Both the position numbers and the translations under genes were made by a program. From Bdellovibrio sp. qaytius (GTDB taxonomy: Bacteria > Bdellovibrionota > Bdellovibrionia > Bdellovibrionales > Bdellovibrionaceae), in assembly GCA_004011035.1 (NCBI GenBank), contig CP025734.1:952001-1016000 (forward strand): 64,000 nucleotides of DNA. The letters are read 5' to 3'. Shown in pieces: positions 44,148 through 53,810 of the stretch. Numbering within the stretch: the stretch's first letter is position 1; each line of letters opens with the position of its first letter. The notes under the pieces are model-generated. The model had not been told where the DNA came from. It searched no databases and saw only the letters and a list, made by a program, of their open reading frames with translations.

Positions 44148-45786
44148 AAATATTCACGCTCCTACGGGAACAAAATTAAATTGCAAAGGCTGGTTACAAG
44201 AAGCGGCCTACCGTATGATTCAAAATAATTTAGATCCAGCGGTGGCTGAAAATCCAGACCAACTAGTTGTTTATGGTGGTATCGGAAAAGCCGCTCGTAA
44301 TTGGGAATCTTACGATAAAATTTTAGAAGCTTTAAAAAAATTAGAAAATGATGAAACACTTTTAATTCAATCTGGAAAACCCATCGGTGTTTTAAAAACT
44401 CATGAAGATGCGCCACGCGTGTTATTAGCCAATTCTAACTTAGTTCCTAAGTGGGCTACGTGGGAACACTTTCATGAATTAGATAAAAAAGGTTTAATGA
44501 TGTACGGTCAGATGACTGCAGGGTCGTGGATCTACATCGGAACTCAAGGTATTATTCAAGGCACTTATGAAACTTTTGTTGAAGCCGGTCGCCAACATTT
44601 CGGCGGTGATCTTTCTGGAAGAATTATTTTAACCGCAGGCTTAGGCGGAATGGGTGGAGCACAGCCATTAGCGGGTGTGTTTGCTGGAGCCGTAGTTATT
44701 TGTACTGAAGTTGATCCGGTCAGTATTCAAAAACGACTTGATTCAAAATACGTTGATGAAAAAGTTGAAAGTATCGATGAAGCGATTGCTCTTGCTAAAA
44801 AATACGCGGCTAATAAGGAAGCTAAATCAATTGCTTTACTTGGAAATGCCGCCACAGTTTTAAAAGAGATGTTAAAGAAAAATTTTACTCCTGATTTATT
44901 AACAGATCAAACTTCGGCACATGATCCATTAAACGGATACATCCCTGAAGGTTACACTGTGCAAACAGCAGCTGAATTCAGAACACGTGATCAAAAAGCG
45001 TATTTAGAAGCAGCTTACAAATCAATGGCTTCACATGTTGAATCAATGCTTGAAATGAAAAAACGCGGAGCTATTACTTTTGATTACGGTAATAATATTC
45101 GTGCTCGTGCATTTGATGCCGGTGTAAAAAACGCTTTTGATTTTCCAGGATTTGTTCCTGCGTATATCAGACCTTTATTTTGTAAAGGTTCTGGCCCTTT
45201 CCGTTGGGTGGCTTTATCGGGTGATCCTAATGATATCAAAGTCACAGATCAGGCGATGCGAGAATTGTTTCCACATAAAAAAGATTTATTAAAATGGTTA
45301 GACATGGCTTCAGAGCGTATTAAGTTTCAAGGTTTACCGGCGCGCATTTGCTGGCTTGAATACGGTGAGCGTGAAAAAGCAGGTTTATTATTAAATGAAT
45401 TAGTTCGCACAGGTAAAGTGAAAGCACCGATCGTCATCGGTCGTGATCATTTAGATTGTGGCTCTGTGGCTTCGCCAAATCGTGAAACTGAAGCCATGAA
45501 AGATGGATCAGATGCCGTGAGCGACTGGCCGATGTTATCTGCGATGGCTCTTGTGGCTAGTGGTTCAACGTGGGTCGCGTTACATCACGGTGGTGGTGTG
45601 GGCATGGGTTACTCACAGCACTCGGGTCAAGTCGTTGTCGCCGATGGAACAGATGCAGCTGCAAGAAGAATTAAACGCGTGTTAACGACAGACCCAGCCA
45701 TGGGAATCTTTCGTCATTTAGATGCGGGTTATGAATTAGCTAAAGAAACAGCTGTTGAACGTCATGTGAACAGCTGTTGGTTGTAA
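44140..45786 (+). CDS. hutU: Urocanate hydratase
   Basis: The 548-residue enzyme converts urocanate to imidazolonepropionate with tightly bound NAD+. Motifs are [48 protein letters not shown] and the cysteine-bearing [17 protein letters not shown] chose the ATG at 44140 because GGAG lies seven bases upstream. An in-frame TTG at 44116 lies deep inside hutH. It converges on the prepilin gene at 45801 with no visible terminator between them. Confidence 0.97.
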   Translation: MHKNIHAPTGTKLNCKGWLQEAAYRMIQNNLDPAVAENPDQLVVYGGIGKAARNWESYDKILEALKKLENDETLLIQSGKPIGVLKTHEDAPRVLLANSNLVPKWATWEHFHELDKKGLMMYGQMTAGSWIYIGTQGIIQGTYETFVEAGRQHFGGDLSGRIILTAGLGGMGGAQPLAGVFAGAVVICTEVDPVSIQKRLDSKYVDEKVESIDEAIALAKKYAANKEAKSIALLGNAATVLKEMLKKNFTPDLLTDQTSAHDPLNGYIPEGYTVQTAAEFRTRDQKAYLEAAYKSMASHVESMLEMKKRGAITFDYGNNIRARAFDAGVKNAFDFPGFVPAYIRPLFCKGSGPFRWVALSGDPNDIKVTDQAMRELFPHKKDLLKWLDMASERIKFQGLPARICWLEYGEREKAGLLLNELVRTGKVKAPIVIGRDHLDCGSVASPNRETEAMKDGSDAVSDWPMLSAMALVASGSTWVALHHGGGVGMGYSQHSGQVVVADGTDAAARRIKRVLTTDPAMGIFRHLDAGYELAKETAVERHVNSCWL

Positions 45787-45800
45787 TATAACTTCGCTTA

Positions 45801-46832
45801 TTACGGATTTGCGCAAAGATTTTTATCCATCGCCACTTGAAATATAGAAGTGGCGATATCGTTGCGGATAAATTTAATACAATTAAATCCACGCATAATC
45901 GGAATTCTTTGAGCCGAAGTACCATGAAGCACATCTTGACGATATAAAATACATTCAGCAGGAACTGAGCAATCGAGTTCGTATTTGTATAAACGAACTG
46001 GTTTTATGCGTACGCTCGCGCCATTGGCACCAACAGGGGGCAGATTGTACATATATTTTATAAAATCAGCCGGATCAATCGTGGCGTTGTCGGGCGTGGT
46101 GATAATGTAATCCCAGATGTCTTTTTTAGTTTTATCTTTAGGAATCTCTGCTGAAGAAATTTTTTGAATATCAACCATAGCGCCAGTGTTTACAATCTTA
46201 CCGATAAACACAGCAGGGCGTAGAGGTATTGTTGGCATGTAAGACGAACTGTCGACTAATACTAATTTATTGATATTCGTTGGATCCATGAGTTTCGGAT
46301 TATTTAAATCATTTCCAGCGCTGTCTTTGGCCGTTAAATAACCATTGTAGTTAATCCCACGATAGGTCAAGGAAGCTGGTTGATAAATGTTGTTTGGTGG
46401 TGCGCCCACTTCAAAAAATGTCACAGCATCAGCAAATAAGGCTTTACCGCGCAAATCATCAAAAGACAAAAAGTACATAAAGGTATTGCCACCCTGGATA
46501 AGAGTAACTGTACGCGATACGGTTTTTTGACCACGATAAAAATTTGAAGAACGATCAGGTTCAAAATCGTAAAAATTTAAATTTTTATCATCAGTAATCT
46601 TAAGGTTATTCAGCGATGGTCCCGCCGCGCGCAGGTCGCGTAAAATTAATTTATCTGCAAGATTAACCTCGATACGGTCATCCATTTTTTTACCAAACAT
46701 TCTTTGGATTTCAGTGTTTTTATGTAAGGCTTCGAAAACGCCAAGGCCCACAATTGAAGTTAGCGCAACCGCAATCAAAAGTTCGGCGATGGTGAAACCT
46801 TTAGTGTTGTTAACGTACATCATTTTTTTCAT
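45801..46832 (-). CDS. Type IV prepilin-like minor pilin (PilW-like)
   Basis: The 343-residue protein carries a class III prepilin leader: KGFTIAELLIAVALTSIVGL, with cleavage after G and the E5 residue that aligns subunits. The following 310 residues form a large beta-rich head with cysteine pairs near the C-terminus (LDCSVPAECILY, FNCIKF, NLCANP). The size and position match minor pilins of the PilW class. It is third in a minus-strand run with a PilV-like protein and a large PilX/GspK-like protein. The gap to the PilV-like gene is two bases. Confidence 0.82.
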   Translation of the reverse strand: MKKMMYVNNTKGFTIAELLIAVALTSIVGLGVFEALHKNTEIQRMFGKKMDDRIEVNLADKLILRDLRAAGPSLNNLKITDDKNLNFYDFEPDRSSNFYRGQKTVSRTVTLIQGGNTFMYFLSFDDLRGKALFADAVTFFEVGAPPNNIYQPASLTYRGINYNGYLTAKDSAGNDLNNPKLMDPTNINKLVLVDSSSYMPTIPLRPAVFIGKIVNTGAMVDIQKISSAEIPKDKTKKDIWDYIITTPDNATIDPADFIKYMYNLPPVGANGASVRIKPVRLYKYELDCSVPAECILYRQDVLHGTSAQRIPIMRGFNCIKFIRNDIATSIFQVAMDKNLCANP

Positions 46833-46834
46833 GG

Positions 46835-47284
46835 TTATTTACTCACTAAAAATTCAAATTTTTTCACATCTGAGCCCCACTCAGTATGCGTAAACCAAAT
46901 CGTGACTAAGTATAAATCACTGGTGGCGTCAGTGGCAGGTGTAATCACGTAACCATAATGTCCGGGACAGTTTTTACAATCAGCCGCTGGCTTGTCTTCA
47001 TTATTTGACCAGGCCATTTTTAAATTACTTGCACTTAAAAGGGAACTTGCGTCTGCGTACTGCAAAATTTGTGTCGTTGGTTGTTGTCTGATATTTTCGA
47101 TAATTTCAGCTACACGGTCATCTGCTGTAGACTTAGTTTCATTGCTGATGGCTGTTTTATTTAAGAGGTCAAAAGCTGTTAAGCCGCCAACAAGCACAAT
47201 TGAAAGTAAGGCTACACCCACCATCACTTCTGTGATGGTGAATCCTTTTTTAGAATTAGATTTTTTTAAAAAATTATAGCCCAT
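46835..47284 (-). CDS. Type IV prepilin-like minor pilin (PilV-like)
   Basis: The 149-residue protein has the prepilin leader KKGFTITEVMVGVALLSIVL with E5 and a small head domain containing CKNC (residues about 110). It should be processed by a prepilin peptidase and enter a type IV pilus or related fibre as a minor subunit. The start overlaps the large upstream gene by 11 bases and the next gene begins two bases after its stop. Confidence 0.83.
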   Translation of the reverse strand: MGYNFLKKSNSKKGFTITEVMVGVALLSIVLVGGLTAFDLLNKTAISNETKSTADDRVAEIIENIRQQPTTQILQYADASSLLSASNLKMAWSNNEDKPAADCKNCPGHYGYVITPATDATSDLYLVTIWFTHTEWGSDVKKFEFLVSK

Positions 47285-50200
47285 AAACTCTCTCTAGCTG
47301 AATCAAGTTAAAGTTGCGAATACGTTTTAAACATTGAGTATTTGTACTGCTTCCGATACGGCCGCAGTCTGGGTCAACAGATGTCCAGCGCGGTGGCCCC
47401 TTACCTTGTAATAAGAATGTCGAACTACAGCGAATACGATCAGACAGTAACTGTAAACCTGGATCAGGATGCCAGAAAGGAACATTGCCATCGTAAAGTG
47501 TCGAGCAGTTAGTATCATTAGCACGTCTCATCAGCGGTGTCGCTCCTGCTGATTTCATTGTCGCCACAGCACTTTGATTATGTATGCTTTGCCATGTTAC
47601 ACCAGCAGCTAATGCTGATTTATGAACGCTAAAGTTTTTAAGAACCATAAAGGTACCAATAATTTTTAACGGTTTAGTTCTGGCTTGAATGATTAAATTC
47701 TCGCAGACATAAAAGCCATTAATAATATTCACACTCGCTGCGAAAGTGCATGTTTTGCGAATCGATCCTATACCAAATGTAGAGTAAATATCTGTATCGA
47801 ACAGCTGGTCGACATGAGTTTTATCATCAGCTGCAAAATGCCATGAGTCTGCTGCGACCGAAGTAAAATCAGCGCTGCTAAAAGATGCGGGTTTGAAAGC
47901 ATCTAAGTTTATGCCGCCCGCAGAATCCATACATTGTTTAACTCTGGCAGTGTAGTTGATGGCTGGATCAAGTGGTTTATATTTTCCTAAATCAAGATCA
48001 TTACCTTGAAAATCTAAACCACGATCACTAAAGACCAATTCATTCGAAGAATTAAATGAAAAATTGTAATGAACATTGTTCATGTCTGCCGTACTATTTT
48101 CATTTGGATTGTTGGTTACATCATCGCTGTAGTTGTGAGGACGTGCAGAGTAACCACCTTTTTTGGCACTGTAATCCATGCCTTCAAGAGAGAAATCTTT
48201 CAGAAGATTATTATATAAGTTGTTGGTTTTATATAAATCATTACTATTTCCTGAAGGGTTATAAATTTTAGTCGATGAAATATTTGCCCGTTTAAAGTAT
48301 TTACCGTTCAGAACCTTGATAGTGACATTTCTAAATGCAGACTGGCGTTCAATAAAGCCATTAGTAGGTTTGTAACTGCTGATCTCAATTTTACCCGGAT
48401 TTTCAAAGTATTCTTTACGTAAAAGATATTCAGTTTCTACCGGAACGAAATTGTTATCGTGATAATCGTTAAAAGCTTGTTCAGCATCATCAAATTTTTT
48501 CTGAGCCCAAGCTACAGAATCGTTATTGAACTTATTATCTTTTAAATCTTCATACTCGTGCTTATCAGGCCAAATTAAGTAGGCTATTGCAGAAGTAGGT
48601 TTTGTATCTTCAAGCGTAGTCAAGCGATCAGTTCGAGTGCTTAAAGTCATTGAAGCCGTATTCATTGGGCCTATGTATGAGTTTAAAGTAGATGATACCG
48701 CAGCTAAAGCATTAGCGGCTTGGTCATATTCATCTTTAGTGTAGGCTGAAAAACTAATCGTAAGAGTGTGACCATCGCCAATATCATTTTCTAAAATAGG
48801 AAGTTTTAGATAATCATCGTTACCGGATTTTGGCCAAGTCATATTGGCCCACATTATTAAATTAGTTCCTGAAGCTAAGTTGTAAGCTGGTGAAATTGAA
48901 TATGTGATGTAAGAGTCATTACTACCGTTGATGTTTTCATATGGATTTGATAAATTCATAAAATCAGATCCGGAGAAACCATTACAACTAATTCCGCCTC
49001 TGTCTGAGTTTAAGCCGTCATAATTACAGTTAATACCACCGTTGTTCTTGTTAATTTCTTGATCCTCAAATAAATTGAGCGAGGCCGGAAGGGTTGAAAA
49101 AGAATAGCGAATAGAAGTTTCAGTTAAATTAGTTCCCACAGTTCCGCTGATAGGAACACCGACCAAGCGTGAATTTGCAGTTACTCTTAAATCACCTTGT
49201 GCACGAACGATGTTGATACATTGAGTGATAATATCGTTGTTTAAAGTAGCTGATTCACTGACGCCATTAAGCACACTCAGACCGGAATCACCTTTGCTGT
49301 CAGAATCAAGGCCGCGCATAAAGCCGCCAAAAGTTTTTAAATCAGTCCAATAGCGATTTTCGCCTAAGGCTTCGTTGATCTTGAAGTCTTTACCGTCATG
49401 GTCTTTAATTTTACCATTACCCATAATGACGACATCATTAAATGTCGCAGGAGTGTAACTGCCTGCGCTGTCCATAAAAATATTCTGATTCACAAAAATG
49501 GGTGAGTTAAAAACCATACCTACATCACTTTTTGATCCTGTAGGAATAGCCATATCACCATGATCAGCAATTGGCGCTGCATCTTTGCCTAAATAAACTG
49601 ATCCAGGTAAAATGAGGGCAAATGAGTTAAGTTCGCGTGGGTTAGAAACATAACGAGCTGTTTCGCGAAAAAATTGTTTTCCGGTAGATTTCAGTTGTCC
49701 ATCTGTGTCGATTATATCATTGCCAGTACGTAACACTTGCCCATCACGCCCTGTAAATTCAGTGACGATTTCAATGTAAACTTCATCGCCATTTACCGGT
49801 AAAGTCATATTGCTAATACGCGAAACTTTGATGTTTACGCCTTTAACCAGTGGATTATGAGTATTATTGAGTACGCGGTACAACGGGTGAGTTGCAGCCA
49901 TTGTTAACTTGCTTAAATCCAATTTTATTAAAAACGATTGCAACATGAGGTCGGTAGCTTTTTTGTTTACTAAGGTTGGAAATACGGCGGTGCCTGAGGC
50001 GTCTTTAACTTTTCCTAAGTCTTCTAAAGTTTTGGCATATGATGAAGGCATCATTATGCGGGGAGTGCTAAAGTTATTTGTAAAAATATTTACACATTTT
50101 TCAGGTACTTCAGGTAAAAGTTGATCGTCAAAGCACCAACCTTTGCGAATACCGTATTTGATATAATCAGTGATCGAACGCAATGCTAAATTGGCGTTAA

Positions 50201-50342
50201 TATCTTTACGAAGTTGTGACGAAAGTTTTCGTTCAGTGATAATTTTCTCTGAGATAAAGTAGACTCCAGAGGATATAATTCCAACGGCGAACAACGCCAT
50301 CATTGTAGTATTTCCCCGAGAGTTGAACAAACGTTTCCACAT
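47274..50342 (-). CDS. Very large prepilin-associated protein (PilX/GspK-like N-terminus)
   Basis: The 1022-residue protein starts RGNTTMMALFAVGIISSGVY, one hydrophobic N-terminal helix like that of PilX or GspK, which lack the E5 residue. The huge remainder holds a long beta-rich and asparagine/serine-rich body (about 100-900), with a helical segment near 540-600, and several cysteines near the C-terminus. It heads the operon with two minor pilins. By position it is likely the tip or initiation component, or an adhesin carried by the fibre. I recognise no C-terminal family. The terminator at 50391-50427 separates it from the upstream gene. Confidence 0.68.
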   Translation of the reverse strand: MWKRLFNSRGNTTMMALFAVGIISSGVYFISEKIITERKLSSQLRKDINANLALRSITDYIKYGIRKGWCFDDQLLPEVPEKCVNIFTNNFSTPRIMMPSSYAKTLEDLGKVKDASGTAVFPTLVNKKATDLMLQSFLIKLDLSKLTMAATHPLYRVLNNTHNPLVKGVNIKVSRISNMTLPVNGDEVYIEIVTEFTGRDGQVLRTGNDIIDTDGQLKSTGKQFFRETARYVSNPRELNSFALILPGSVYLGKDAAPIADHGDMAIPTGSKSDVGMVFNSPIFVNQNIFMDSAGSYTPATFNDVVIMGNGKIKDHDGKDFKINEALGENRYWTDLKTFGGFMRGLDSDSKGDSGLSVLNGVSESATLNNDIITQCINIVRAQGDLRVTANSRLVGVPISGTVGTNLTETSIRYSFSTLPASLNLFEDQEINKNNGGINCNYDGLNSDRGGISCNGFSGSDFMNLSNPYENINGSNDSYITYSISPAYNLASGTNLIMWANMTWPKSGNDDYLKLPILENDIGDGHTLTISFSAYTKDEYDQAANALAAVSSTLNSYIGPMNTASMTLSTRTDRLTTLEDTKPTSAIAYLIWPDKHEYEDLKDNKFNNDSVAWAQKKFDDAEQAFNDYHDNNFVPVETEYLLRKEYFENPGKIEISSYKPTNGFIERQSAFRNVTIKVLNGKYFKRANISSTKIYNPSGNSNDLYKTNNLYNNLLKDFSLEGMDYSAKKGGYSARPHNYSDDVTNNPNENSTADMNNVHYNFSFNSSNELVFSDRGLDFQGNDLDLGKYKPLDPAINYTARVKQCMDSAGGINLDAFKPASFSSADFTSVAADSWHFAADDKTHVDQLFDTDIYSTFGIGSIRKTCTFAASVNIINGFYVCENLIIQARTKPLKIIGTFMVLKNFSVHKSALAAGVTWQSIHNQSAVATMKSAGATPLMRRANDTNCSTLYDGNVPFWHPDPGLQLLSDRIRCSSTFLLQGKGPPRWTSVDPDCGRIGSSTNTQCLKRIRNFNLIQLERVYGL

Positions 50343-50390
50343 ATAGAGTACCCCTCAATATAATTGTAGAGTAACTAGTTGTAATACTGA

Positions 50391-50427
50391 AGAAAAAACA
50401 AACCCCGTCTCGTTTTAAGACGGGGTT
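50391..50427 (-). terminator. Terminator of the gene at 50456-51658
   Basis: AACCCCGTCT (50401-50410) and AGACGGGGTT (50418-50427) form a 10-bp GC-rich stem. On the minus strand the T-rich run TGTTTTTTCT (50391-50400) follows. It ends transcription of the minus-strand gene just upstream of the pilin cluster. Confidence 0.85.
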
Positions 50428-50455
50428 TGTAGAATTGAAGATAGCAAATAAAATA

Positions 50456-51658
50456 CTAGTTAGCTGTTAGAGCCGAAGTGTAAGGTTGAAACCAAACATC
50501 GACGATATAGGCATTCGGATACTTCTTTGGATCTTTTAATACAATTGTCGATTTTTGACGAAACTCGACCTTTTCAGAGACGGCATGAATCATAGACTCA
50601 TATTTTAAGTTGATCGACTTAACCATCGAAGCTAACGGAATCGTATCTTTTTTAGAATAAGCGCCTTTACCTGATTTATCTTTCCAAAGAACAAGTTTCT
50701 TAAAAACCGGATCTTTACTGTCGATAACACCATCTTTATTTAAGTCGTAAATAGCTAATTTTGCGAAACCATTTTTATAATCATCTGATTCGCCAAAGAG
50801 CTCTTCATTTGAAGTCACTTTGCCTTGTTTGTTAGGTAAAGCTACAAAATAACCTGGGTGATTTTTTTCTGGCCAGTAAGTCTTGTCACTGCCATTCATA
50901 TTAAAATCAACAACGTTATCAAACTTTGGAATTTCTTTATCAAGGAACACCATTAACGGCGAGTGGAATCCGCCGCAGTAGCCTTCTTGTCCTGGAAAGC
51001 CAGTTTCAATATCATATGTCTTACCATCTGATGATTGATTTACGTTGATAGCGCTTGATGAGAGAACGCCATTATAGGCATAGAATGAACAACTTCCGAT
51101 AAAGCAATACTGGCCTTTGGCATCAGTAGCACCGGCTTCTTGAGTAAATGAAACATTACTCACTTGAAAACGTTGTTGGGCCACGTGGATTTCAGCAGTG
51201 ACAGGGTCAACTGTATTTACAACTGAACTTGGCATTTTTAAAGTTACGGTATTGCCTGAATAGGCTGCCACTGATCCTGCAGGTAGAGTAAACCCTGACA
51301 GACTATTTGTTTGCGTGGCCGCCGCTGCAGTTCCTAAAACGGCCGATGCGGGGAAGCGAACTGAAAAATTTTGTGTGGTGCCATTATCGATGGTCATTTT
51401 ACCACTCATGATAACAGTGCTATTCGGAGCAATAGGATTTGCGACACCACGTAAATTGGTTCTAAAACACGAAGCTCGAAAGCGAACCGTGTAACTATTA
51501 GTACTTGTTCTTTGTGTGGCTCCTGCAACAGACATATCTGCCAGTGGATTGACTGCACCTTCGCCGCCATTAATGGTTAGGTCGCTGGCTGCTAATGCAA
51601 ATTGGGCTAATCCTAACCCTAAGGCTAGCGATAAAATATTAAGCTTACGTGATAACAT
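50456..51658 (-). CDS. Exported protein with calcium-loop C-terminal module
   Basis: The 400-residue protein has a signal peptide ending ALAASD (about residue 24). The first 230 residues are beta-rich with cysteines (SCFRTN, QYCFIGSCSFY, EGYCGGF). The C-terminal module contains a calcium-binding loop DLNKDGVIDSKDPVF, then LVLWKDKSGKGAYS, the D-x-N-x-D-G layout of dockerin- and EF-hand-like repeats. I recognise no overall family. It lies upstream of the pilin cluster but has its own terminator, so it may be a fibre-associated or surface protein. This is inference. Confidence 0.72.
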   Translation of the reverse strand: MLSRKLNILSLALGLGLAQFALAASDLTINGGEGAVNPLADMSVAGATQRTSTNSYTVRFRASCFRTNLRGVANPIAPNSTVIMSGKMTIDNGTTQNFSVRFPASAVLGTAAAATQTNSLSGFTLPAGSVAAYSGNTVTLKMPSSVVNTVDPVTAEIHVAQQRFQVSNVSFTQEAGATDAKGQYCFIGSCSFYAYNGVLSSSAINVNQSSDGKTYDIETGFPGQEGYCGGFHSPLMVFLDKEIPKFDNVVDFNMNGSDKTYWPEKNHPGYFVALPNKQGKVTSNEELFGESDDYKNGFAKLAIYDLNKDGVIDSKDPVFKKLVLWKDKSGKGAYSKKDTIPLASMVKSINLKYESMIHAVSEKVEFRQKSTIVLKDPKKYPNAYIVDVWFQPYTSALTAN

Positions 51659-51739
51659 ATTTCCCCCCAGTTATCTCACAACCTTAAGTATAGCTAAGTT
51701 TTACAAATCGTTTACAAAAAAATGGAAATTAAAGTGTTT

Positions 51740-51756
51740 CGTTTCATCATGAGACG
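51740..51756. repeat. Inverted repeat CGTTTCA-N3-TGAGACG, copy 3
   Basis: CGTTTCATCATGAGACG is a 7-3-7 inverted repeat with one mismatched pair, in the 200-base divergent region between the genes at 50456-51658 and 51859-53793. It resembles copies at 13454 and 39625. The rest of this region shows no clear promoter. Confidence 0.4.
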
Positions 51757-51858
51757 CAGGTAAAAAATGTTTGGAGCTCTAATCAAATATAAGACCTTCG
51801 TCGGATCTTTGTTTTACTCATATTAGACGATAAATAGCCTGGATAATAGGGATGTAAA

Positions 51859-53793
51859 ATGAATAAATTCTTCAATAGCAAATTCTACTTCGTATTCTGG
51901 ATGTTCGTTGCTGCTTTTCCAATGAAATATGCCTTAGATATTTCAAATGAAATCGATCACGATTCGCAAAAAGCTATAGCGGGTATACAAGAGCAGTCTT
52001 CAATGGCGCACGCTTCAGAAGTAGAAGAAGCCGATCTTTATTCAAATGATGAAAGCCAAAGTGAATTAGCTAACGTCAGTGATGATGAGCTTTTATCTGT
52101 CTTAGAATTAACACCTGAACAGTATGAACAATCGGGTTCACCAAATAATCCTTATGCTTTATCTCCGGCGCAATTAGATTTATATGAAGATACTTTGCGT
52201 GAAAGCTCTGGCTTAGCCAGTGGTTCACCTATTGATTTCATGAATATTGCGGGTAGTGAAGCTGCTGTAAATTACGAAGAAATTTCAGCGTGTGGCGCAG
52301 GTAAAGATAAAGCACGTACAAACATTGAATCAGTTCTTGTCAAAGCGGCTAAGCAAAGCACGATGTTTGCTAACGCCATCGCCGAGCGTTCACAAGAAAG
52401 TAAACATATTCCGCGTAAGTGTATTACACATGTGATGAATAAATTTAACGTAGGTAAAAATTCGTTAGCACGTTGTCCGGGTGGAATGGGCACTGCGCCT
52501 TTACGTGGGGGTGCAAAACCATGTGTTACAAAAAATCTAGTGAATTTAACTTATAATCATTTCACTGATGTGGCTGAGTGTTTAAATATCGAAGAAAAAG
52601 ATTTATTGCCGAAGCTTTCAAATGAATCAGGTATGTTGATTAACACACTAGGTTCAGGTTTTGATGCAGGTGTAGGTCAGTTAACTCAACCTGCGATTGA
52701 AGAAGTGAATAAATCCTATGATCGTTATTTAGCAGAGATGGAAAAAGCGGCGATCAAAAAGCCTTCGTGTTTACGAGTCATGCAATATAAGCCTTACTTG
52801 AAAAAAGCTAAGGATGTATTAGCTTCGCGCTGTTCGTTTATCACACCGCCTGAAAACCCGTTAAAAAATATCATGTACATGGCGATTTATAACAGAGTGA
52901 ACTTAGATAATTTATTAGGTACGAGGTATATCGCCGGAGAATCATTTGTTGAAAATGACGGGCAGCTTGTGCAGTTAACAGGAACTCCATCAGATCACAT
53001 TACTGGTGGAAAATTTGGTAACAACAATATCCAAGGCAAATTTGCACAATTGGGTATTAAAGATGTTAATTTAAGTAATTTAGCAACTATGATTGCTTTT
53101 GCTGGTTATAACACGGGTCCAAGTACTTCATTTAATATGTTAAATGAGTATTTAGATAAGCGTATTGCTTCTAAAAAATCTTTAACTGAGCGTGATTTTG
53201 ATTTTCATAATCCAAGCACGGCAACAGATATCGATGGCAAAGTTAAATCTGTGATCGAGATTGCGCGTATAAACGTGCGCTCTGCAAATATTAAAAAGAA
53301 TGATCCAGATGCGAAAATGAAACTTAAACGTGTTAAGCTGTTACCGTCAAAAATTGCTAAGTCGCACTTATTAACTTTTCCAGAGTTTATGGTTTACAAC
53401 CAAAACAACTTTGATTCTTCGATTTTAAATCCTAAAAATTTAGCGAAAATTCAATCAATTTCTAATGCAGCAGAAAAAAATAAAGAGCGTAATAAATACG
53501 AGCGTTTTTCTTCGATTGGTGCTCCGGGGTATTTATCTAACTTAGCATTAAAAGATTCAGCGATTAGAAGCGCTTTTGAAAATTCGGGTGCAGATCAGTA
53601 CTACTGCTCGAATCCAAACTTTTTAAAAATTAGAGATTTTAAAGCTAAGCCGATGGCGGCCGTTGCGCCAACTAAAGAAGAATTAGAACCAGATCCAGTT
53701 GTTGCTGATCCAAAGCCAGCCGTACAACCTCAGTTGAAACAGGTTAAACCAGCAGCCCCTCACAAGGCTGCTCCTGCGAAAAAAACTAAGTAG
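51859..53793 (+). CDS. Divergent lytic transglycosylase (SLT-like) with long acidic leader
   Basis: The 644-residue protein has an N-terminal hydrophobic segment (about 6-24, signal or anchor) and an acidic stretch (30-110). An SLT-like catalytic core follows: the probable catalytic E256 in LSNESGMLINTLG, then GVGQLTQPAI, and the final motif AFAGYNTGPS (Y417). SLT domains cleave murein glycan strands. About 160 residues separate the first and last motifs, more than usual, so an insertion is present. The tail (600-644) is rich in proline, alanine and lysine (PAAPHKAAPAKK), which may bind the wall. The mapping to SLT is by motif only. It converges on lpd. Confidence 0.68.
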   Translation: MNKFFNSKFYFVFWMFVAAFPMKYALDISNEIDHDSQKAIAGIQEQSSMAHASEVEEADLYSNDESQSELANVSDDELLSVLELTPEQYEQSGSPNNPYALSPAQLDLYEDTLRESSGLASGSPIDFMNIAGSEAAVNYEEISACGAGKDKARTNIESVLVKAAKQSTMFANAIAERSQESKHIPRKCITHVMNKFNVGKNSLARCPGGMGTAPLRGGAKPCVTKNLVNLTYNHFTDVAECLNIEEKDLLPKLSNESGMLINTLGSGFDAGVGQLTQPAIEEVNKSYDRYLAEMEKAAIKKPSCLRVMQYKPYLKKAKDVLASRCSFITPPENPLKNIMYMAIYNRVNLDNLLGTRYIAGESFVENDGQLVQLTGTPSDHITGGKFGNNNIQGKFAQLGIKDVNLSNLATMIAFAGYNTGPSTSFNMLNEYLDKRIASKKSLTERDFDFHNPSTATDIDGKVKSVIEIARINVRSANIKKNDPDAKMKLKRVKLLPSKIAKSHLLTFPEFMVYNQNNFDSSILNPKNLAKIQSISNAAEKNKERNKYERFSSIGAPGYLSNLALKDSAIRSAFENSGADQYYCSNPNFLKIRDFKAKPMAAVAPTKEELEPDPVVADPKPAVQPQLKQVKPAAPHKAAPAKKTK

Positions 53794-53810
53794 TAATTAT
53801 CCGGGGGCGC

